This document shows positions 59,676 to 64,000 of a DNA stretch of 64,000 nt, one piece after another. Made by a program: the position numbers and the translations under genes. Each line of letters begins with the position of its first letter. The first letter of the stretch is position 1. This DNA is from Bradyrhizobium sp. CER78 (GTDB lineage Bacteria > Pseudomonadota > Alphaproteobacteria > Rhizobiales > Xanthobacteraceae): contig NZ_JARVWP010000009.1 of NCBI RefSeq assembly GCF_029846235.1, positions 248,001 to 312,000 on the forward strand, written 5' to 3'. The notes beneath the pieces were generated by a model. It was not told the DNA's origin, did no database searches, and saw only the letters and a program-made list of their open reading frames with translations.

Positions 59676-60869
59676 TCACGCCCCCTTCGGAACAGCCGCC
59701 GGCATCGCGTTCGTCGGATCATTGCTCGGCACCGTATCGTGAGGAAACAGCTCGATCCCCGTTGGGATCGTCTCCACGTAGAGCGACTGGCTCGGGAAGG
59801 CGAAATCGGATCCGGCCTTCTTCACGATCGCCTTGATGGCATACGCCAGTTCCTCCTTGATCCTCAACCAATCCCCCCAAACCGTGGTGCGGGTAAAGCA
59901 GTAGACCATGAGATCAATCGACGAGTCATTGAACTTGTCGATTCGCACGAACGCTACGGCTTCGGGTGGGTGAACGAAATCCGAACTACCGAGGATGTGC
60001 GCCTCGATCGCGTCACGGATGTCACGGAGTTGACTGGTGGTCGTACTGTAGTCGAGCCCGATGATCCAGGAAATGCGGCGGAACGTCATCTGCGAGAAGT
60101 TCGTGACGGCATTGTCCGCCAGATACGAGTTCGGAACGAATACAGGCGCTTGATCGAACCGACGGACTTTTGTCGTTCGCAGACCAATGGTCTCGACCGT
60201 GCCCTCGACAATTCCCTCGGCCAGGATCCAATCGCCGTTTCTGAAGCGCTGCTCTCCAATGATGAAGATTCCAGAGATCAAGTTCTTGAAAAGATTCTGG
60301 GCGCCCAGCGCCACCGCAACACCGACGAGCCCGAAGCTCGCCAGCACCGGTCCGACGTGAATGCCCCAGACCTCCAGGATAGCGGTAGCGCCCAGCGCAA
60401 CGATGATGGCGCGTCCGACCCTGACCGTCCAGCCAATCATGGCCTTGCTGAAGATCGGCGTTTGGCCATCCAGAACAGCGCATAGCGGCCCGATCACCTC
60501 GAACAACGCCCAGAAGATCGTGAATGCGATCAACGATTGATCGACCTGGAGAAGCCCGTCTTTGAGCCTCTGATTGGTGAGAATGAACTCGCCGATAATA
60601 AGGATGGCCAAGACGATTGGAATGGACTGGAGGTGAGGAGCAAGGGCCTCAACGATCGTTCGGTTGAGGTCTCCCTCTTTGCCCGAAGACCATGCGTGGA
60701 TACGAGAGATGACAGTGCGGCTAAAGAAGCGCCGGATCAGCACCGCGATTGCAAGTATGACGATCGAAATGACGAGGTGTCCGACAGTGAGGTCCAGGAT
60801 GCTTCGCTGCCAGAAGGAAAGAAAGATCGTCCAGAGTGCCGACAGATCGTAATTCGCGGTATGTGTCAT
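59676..60869 (-). CDS. MscS-family mechanosensitive channel
   Basis: The 397-residue protein has about five membrane segments, then the MscS pore-lining helix and beta domain (LGAQNLFKNLISGIFIIGEQ, FRNGDWILAEGIVEGTVETI). It releases solutes under osmotic downshock and sits in the inner membrane. The start at ATG 60869 lacks a strong ribosome site; a TTG at 60926 is an alternative. It follows the bd oxidase genes on the same strand. Confidence 0.88.
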   Translation of the reverse strand: MTHTANYDLSALWTIFLSFWQRSILDLTVGHLVISIVILAIAVLIRRFFSRTVISRIHAWSSGKEGDLNRTIVEALAPHLQSIPIVLAILIIGEFILTNQRLKDGLLQVDQSLIAFTIFWALFEVIGPLCAVLDGQTPIFSKAMIGWTVRVGRAIIVALGATAILEVWGIHVGPVLASFGLVGVAVALGAQNLFKNLISGIFIIGEQRFRNGDWILAEGIVEGTVETIGLRTTKVRRFDQAPVFVPNSYLADNAVTNFSQMTFRRISWIIGLDYSTTTSQLRDIRDAIEAHILGSSDFVHPPEAVAFVRIDKFNDSSIDLMVYCFTRTTVWGDWLRIKEELAYAIKAIVKKAGSDFAFPSQSLYVETIPTGIELFPHDTVPSNDPTNAMPAAVPKGA

Positions 60870-60963
60870 TTGGGAACGTGCCGAAGCCGACGATGCTTTC
60901 CCGCTATGTTCGCTGCTTCGCAACAAGCGGTACGGTTTGGAAATCAGGATGAATGGAGGGGGA

Positions 60964-61077
60964 CTAACGTAGCCACAATCTGATCACGCCAGAGACGAAG
61001 CCGACCGCCACAACGCTTGCGGTCCAGATCACGGCCATCCACATGAGCCGTTGCCATAGCGGAAGCCGCGCCTGCAT
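60964..61077 (-). CDS. DUF2474 small membrane subunit of the bd-type oxidase
   Basis: A 37-residue single-pass membrane protein (MQARLPLWQRLMWMAVIWTA, ending FVSGVIRLWLR) whose ATG overlaps the cydB stop by 1 nt on the coding strand (TGATG). DUF2474 proteins are the CydX-like accessory subunits found after cyanide-insensitive oxidase genes. Confidence 0.85.
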   Translation of the reverse strand: MQARLPLWQRLMWMAVIWTASVVAVGFVSGVIRLWLR

Positions 61078-62081
61078 CAGTGATATCCTGCGGTGCCGAC
61101 CTTGCCGCGAAACACCCAGTAGGCCCAACCCGTGTAGGCAAGGATGAGCGGAATAATCACGCAGGCACCCACCAGCATGAACAACTGGCTCTCGACCGGT
61201 GCCGCGGCATCCCAGATCGTAACCGCGCGTGGAACAGCGTAAGGATAGATGCTGATTCCGAGCCCGATGAAGCTCAGCAGGAAGAGGGCCAGCGCCATGA
61301 GGAACGGCAGCCGCTCGAACTCACGCTTCAGGCTCCAGAAGAAGGTTACCGCGCAGATCAGAACCAACAGCGGCACCTGGGCCGTCAACAAGACGCCGGG
61401 CATCGCGAACCATCGCCGCCAGTAATCATAGTCGAGAAACGGTGTCATCGCGCTGACGGCCCCCAGCGCCAGAAGCGTACCGGCGCCGAGCCAGAAGGCG
61501 GCACGGCGCGCGTGACGTTGGCTCGTCCCCTCCGTCTTCCAGATCAGCCACGTTGCGCCGAGCAGCGCATAACCGATCACGACCGCGACGCCGGTCAGGA
61601 TGCTGAACGGGCTGAGCCAGTCGAGCCAACCACCGGCATAGGCATCATTGACGACGTGGATACCCTGCAGAATTGCCCCGAGAGTCACGCCTTGCGCAAA
61701 GGCGGCCACCAGGGAGCCCAACCAGAACGAGATGTCCCACAATGGCCGATGCCCTGGATCGCGCCAGCGGAATTCAAAGGCGACGCCACGGAAGACAAGC
61801 CCGAGCAGCATGGCAATCATCAACGGATATGTGGCCGGAAGGATGATCGCATAGGCGAGCGGAAACGCCGCCAACAGACCGCCGCCGCCCATCACCAGCC
61901 ACGTCTCGTTGCCATCCCAGACCGGCGCGATCGAATTCATGGCCTGGTCGCGCTCGTCGCCGACCGCGAAGCTCGGGAACAGAATTCCGATGCCGAGGTC
62001 GAACCCGTCCATGACGACGTAGGCCATCACCGCAAAGCCGATAATGGCTGCCCAGAAGGTGGTAAGGTCGATGCTGTACAT
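61077..62081 (-). CDS. cydB: Cytochrome bd-type (cyanide-insensitive) quinol oxidase subunit II
   Basis: The 334-residue protein has eight to nine membrane segments and the CydB/CioB N-terminal pattern FWAAIIGFAVMAYVVMDGFD, with GLGILFPSFA nearby in the form LGIGILFPSFA and WDGNETWLVMGGGGL. It forms the quinol oxidase with the subunit I encoded 4 bp upstream. It transfers electrons from quinol to oxygen without pumping through the bc1 complex. Confidence 0.93.
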   Translation of the reverse strand: MYSIDLTTFWAAIIGFAVMAYVVMDGFDLGIGILFPSFAVGDERDQAMNSIAPVWDGNETWLVMGGGGLLAAFPLAYAIILPATYPLMIAMLLGLVFRGVAFEFRWRDPGHRPLWDISFWLGSLVAAFAQGVTLGAILQGIHVVNDAYAGGWLDWLSPFSILTGVAVVIGYALLGATWLIWKTEGTSQRHARRAAFWLGAGTLLALGAVSAMTPFLDYDYWRRWFAMPGVLLTAQVPLLVLICAVTFFWSLKREFERLPFLMALALFLLSFIGLGISIYPYAVPRAVTIWDAAAPVESQLFMLVGACVIIPLILAYTGWAYWVFRGKVGTAGYH

Positions 62082-62085
62082 GGCC

Positions 62086-63498
62086 TCACTCCGCCGCGGT
62101 CAGAGGTACGCCGACGCTGCGCGCCGGGGTAATACCTGCAGCGCGCTGCGGTACCTTGGGCGGCTCCTTCTCGCCCGGAGCGGGCGGCTTCGCCATCAGG
62201 CGCAGGAGATAGTAGGTGCCGGCGCCGAAGGCTGCGAAGTACACCAGCACGAAAGCGACAAGCGAGGCCGCCACCGCCGGCGCAGCCAACGGCGAATGCG
62301 ATTCCGCCGTTCGCAACAGCCCATAGACCGTGAACGGCTGCCGACCGACCTCCGTCGTCACCCATCCAGCGATCACCGCGACAAAGCCGGCCGGTCCGAG
62401 CGCGACACAGGCACGATGCAACCAGGCCCAGTCGTAAAGCCTTCCCCGGAAGCGCGCGAGCAGGCTCCAGAAACCGACAGCGAGCATCGCAAATCCAAGG
62501 CCGACCATGATCCGGAACGACCAGAACACGATCGGCACCGGCGGCCATTGATCCCTGGGGAAGTCGCTGAGCCCCGGCAGGGGTGCGTCCGGATCATGTT
62601 TGAGGATCAGCGATCCCAGGCGCGGCACTTCGAGCTTGTAATGGACCTGCGCTGCCGCGTTGCTCGGGAAGCCGAAGAGGATAAGCGACGCGCCATCGGG
62701 ACTGGGTTCGTAATGACCTTCCATGGCCAGAACCTTGGCGGGTTGATGTTCCAACGTGTTGAGTCCGTGAGCGTCACCCGCGAGGATCTGGATCGGGGTC
62801 ACGATCACGGCCATCCACATCGCCATCGAAAACATCTTGCGCGCGCCGAAATTGGTGCGGTCCCGCAGCAAATGCCAGGCGCCCACTCCGCCGACCACGA
62901 ACGCCGTCGTCAGATAGGCCGCGATCACGGTGTGGACGAGGCGATACGGAAAACTCGCAGTGAAGATGATCGGGATCCAGGATCCGGCGGGCACGAACTG
63001 GTCCTTCGCATTGATCGCAAATCCCGCGGGCGTCTGCATCCAGCTGTTCACGGCAATGATCCAGGTTGCCGAGATCAGCGTCCCGAGCGCGACCATGCAC
63101 GTTGCGAAGAAATGAAGACCTTTGCCGACCTTGCTCATGCCGAACAGCATGACGCCGAGGAACCCGGCCTCCAGAAAGAAGGCCGTCATCACCTCATAGG
63201 CCATGAGCGGCCCGATGATCGGTCCAGCCCGCGTAGAGAATACCGACCAATTCGTACCGAACTGATATGAGAGCACCACCCCCGAGACGACACCCATTCC
63301 GAACACAACGGCGAAGATCTTCAGCCAGTAGCGGAACAGGTTGGCATAGACGCCCTGCCCGGTCTTCAGCCACAACGCCTCGAGCACCATCAGATAGCTC
63401 GCAAGCCCGATCGAGAACGACGGAAATATGAAATGGAACGAGACGGTGAACGCAAACTGGGCACGTGCCAGAATCACCGCATCGAGATTGTCCAGCAA
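62086..63498 (-). CDS. cydA: Cytochrome bd-type (cyanide-insensitive) quinol oxidase subunit I
   Basis: The 470-residue protein has the haem-binding region FTVSFHFIFPSFSIG near the N-terminus, EAGFLGVMLFG, and GWVTTEVGRQPFTVYG. It has the short Q-loop type of the cyanide-insensitive oxidase group. Translation starts at a TTG at 63498 with AAGGAGG just upstream. Such oxidases work at low oxygen and under cyanide, sulphide or NO stress. It opens the cydAB-DUF2474 operon. Confidence 0.93.
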   Translation of the reverse strand: MLDNLDAVILARAQFAFTVSFHFIFPSFSIGLASYLMVLEALWLKTGQGVYANLFRYWLKIFAVVFGMGVVSGVVLSYQFGTNWSVFSTRAGPIIGPLMAYEVMTAFFLEAGFLGVMLFGMSKVGKGLHFFATCMVALGTLISATWIIAVNSWMQTPAGFAINAKDQFVPAGSWIPIIFTASFPYRLVHTVIAAYLTTAFVVGGVGAWHLLRDRTNFGARKMFSMAMWMAVIVTPIQILAGDAHGLNTLEHQPAKVLAMEGHYEPSPDGASLILFGFPSNAAAQVHYKLEVPRLGSLILKHDPDAPLPGLSDFPRDQWPPVPIVFWSFRIMVGLGFAMLAVGFWSLLARFRGRLYDWAWLHRACVALGPAGFVAVIAGWVTTEVGRQPFTVYGLLRTAESHSPLAAPAVAASLVAFVLVYFAAFGAGTYYLLRLMAKPPAPGEKEPPKVPQRAAGITPARSVGVPLTAAE

Positions 63499-63556
63499 TG
63501 TCCCCTCCTTGCCTCAGGATAAAAGTCCCGGTACTTCGTCACCGGCATCCGGCCGA

Positions 63557-64000
63557 CTAAGCGGCAACAACCCGTACTGGAATGGACTTGGCTGCGGGCG
63601 TCCCGCTGATCTTGTCGTAGTAGTCGAGAGGCAGTAGCGGATTGAGCTCCGGGTAATATCCCGCAACCGATCCGCGCGGCATCGGATAGTCCAGTACCTT
63701 CAATCCGCTTACGCGCCTCTGTATGCCGTCATCACTGATCGTCTCGAGCGCAATGCTCGAGCCGTCTTCGAGCCCTCGTGCGGCTCGATCCTCGGCGTTC
63801 ATGAACAGGACCATGCGGTCATTATAGACACCGCGGTAACGGTCGTTGTTGCTGTAGATCGTCGTATTGAATTGATCGTGCGAGCGAATGGTTGCCAGTC
63901 GCAGCATCTCGGGATCCGAAACGGATGCATTCACCTCCAGACCCGGCAGAAGCAGAAAGTTTGCCTTGCCGTTCGGCGTCGGCCACACCAGTTCGCGTGG
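63557..64000 (-). CDS. FdhF/YdeP-family molybdopterin oxidoreductase, C-terminal part (continues beyond the window)
   Basis: The 147 visible residues are the C-terminal molybdopterin-dinucleotide-binding domain (TPNGKANFLLLP, IRSHDQFNTTIYSNNDRYRG, GSVAGYYPELNPLLPLDYYD), matching the YdeP/CbbBc type. The frame is open to the window edge. E. coli YdeP is an acid-resistance protein of unknown reaction, and the family is often annotated as formate-dehydrogenase-like. It lies 58 bp upstream of cydA on the same strand. Confidence 0.82.
   Translation of the reverse strand, partial: PRELVWPTPNGKANFLLLPGLEVNASVSDPEMLRLATIRSHDQFNTTIYSNNDRYRGVYNDRMVLFMNAEDRAARGLEDGSSIALETISDDGIQRRVSGLKVLDYPMPRGSVAGYYPELNPLLPLDYYDKISGTPAAKSIPVRVVAA

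Noticed and set aside
61080..63270. Plus-strand frames of 350 and 408 codons
   Set aside because: Antisense to cydB and cydA; polar, Arg/Glu-rich shadows of membrane-protein genes.
1..64000. CRISPR arrays, rRNA genes, insertion sequences, integrases
   Set aside because: None seen in the reading; the only mobile-element traces are the two tRNA 3' halves.

Overview
The window looks like chromosome of a high-GC alphaproteobacterium of the Bradyrhizobium/Rhodopseudomonas type. This is inferred from gene content: an outer-membrane protein with the ADLPVKAPK-type mature N-terminus, FecIR-STN genes with a haemagglutinin-like protein, BMP-family nucleoside transport, a YXWGXW protein and a DUF992 protein. 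No rRNA, CRISPR array, transposase or integrase was seen.

Left part, 1-38.1 kb. It opens with a FecI/FecR-type surface-signalling operon on the minus strand (1-2.7 kb). Then comes a long catabolic region for nucleobases and related N-heterocycles. It holds a URC-type uracil cluster (urc1, urc4 and a decayed upp) with an intact second upp; a polyamine-type ABC importer followed by a hydantoin/Asp-Glu racemase, a dihydropyrimidinase with a large internal deletion and a nucleoside deaminase; a Tsx-like outer-membrane channel; a BMP-type nucleoside ABC importer; and purine breakdown (8-oxoguanine deaminase, xanthine dehydrogenase subunits, urate oxidase, a UraD-UraH fusion). It ends with a cytosine-deaminase-like enzyme, a LysR regulator and a transporter/Rieske oxygenase/FAD oxidase/RidA operon of unknown substrate. 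Several members are broken (LysR fragment, upp copy 1, dihydropyrimidinase). Sigma-54 promoter matches precede three of the catabolic units, which suggests nitrogen control.

Junction, 38.1-39.2 kb. A gene-poor kilobase carries two 50-nt tRNA 3' halves, Lys(CTT) on minus and Arg(CCG) on plus. Each starts exactly at the anticodon stem and ends in CCA, as attachment-site remnants of integrated elements do.

Right part, 39.2-64 kb. Almost everything is on the minus strand and is a stress/proteostasis block: encapsulin with a DyP peroxidase cargo, ClpB, superoxide dismutase, a FlK-like thioesterase, a CbpA-CbpM pair, DnaK, GrpE, a minimal Hsp20, an HdeD-like membrane protein, an MscS channel, a cyanide-insensitive bd oxidase with a DUF2474 subunit, and a YdeP-like molybdoenzyme cut by the window end. 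In its middle lie a membrane histidine kinase and an NtrC-family (GAFTGA) response regulator.

The main discovery is regulatory. Six promoters in this block share one rigid layout: a sigma-54 box, an IHF-like site whose near edge is 17-18 bp from the box (clear in five, degenerate in one), and two GGACA-N3-TGTCC palindromes. The proximal palindrome is centred 58-59 bp from the -24 edge and the pair is 21-23 bp centre to centre. They precede the sod-thioesterase-clpB-DUF2171 operon, a small-protein operon, dnaK, hsp20, hdeD-grpE and a 64-aa gene. The embedded kinase/regulator pair is the obvious candidate controller of what would be a self-contained sigma-54 chaperone regulon.
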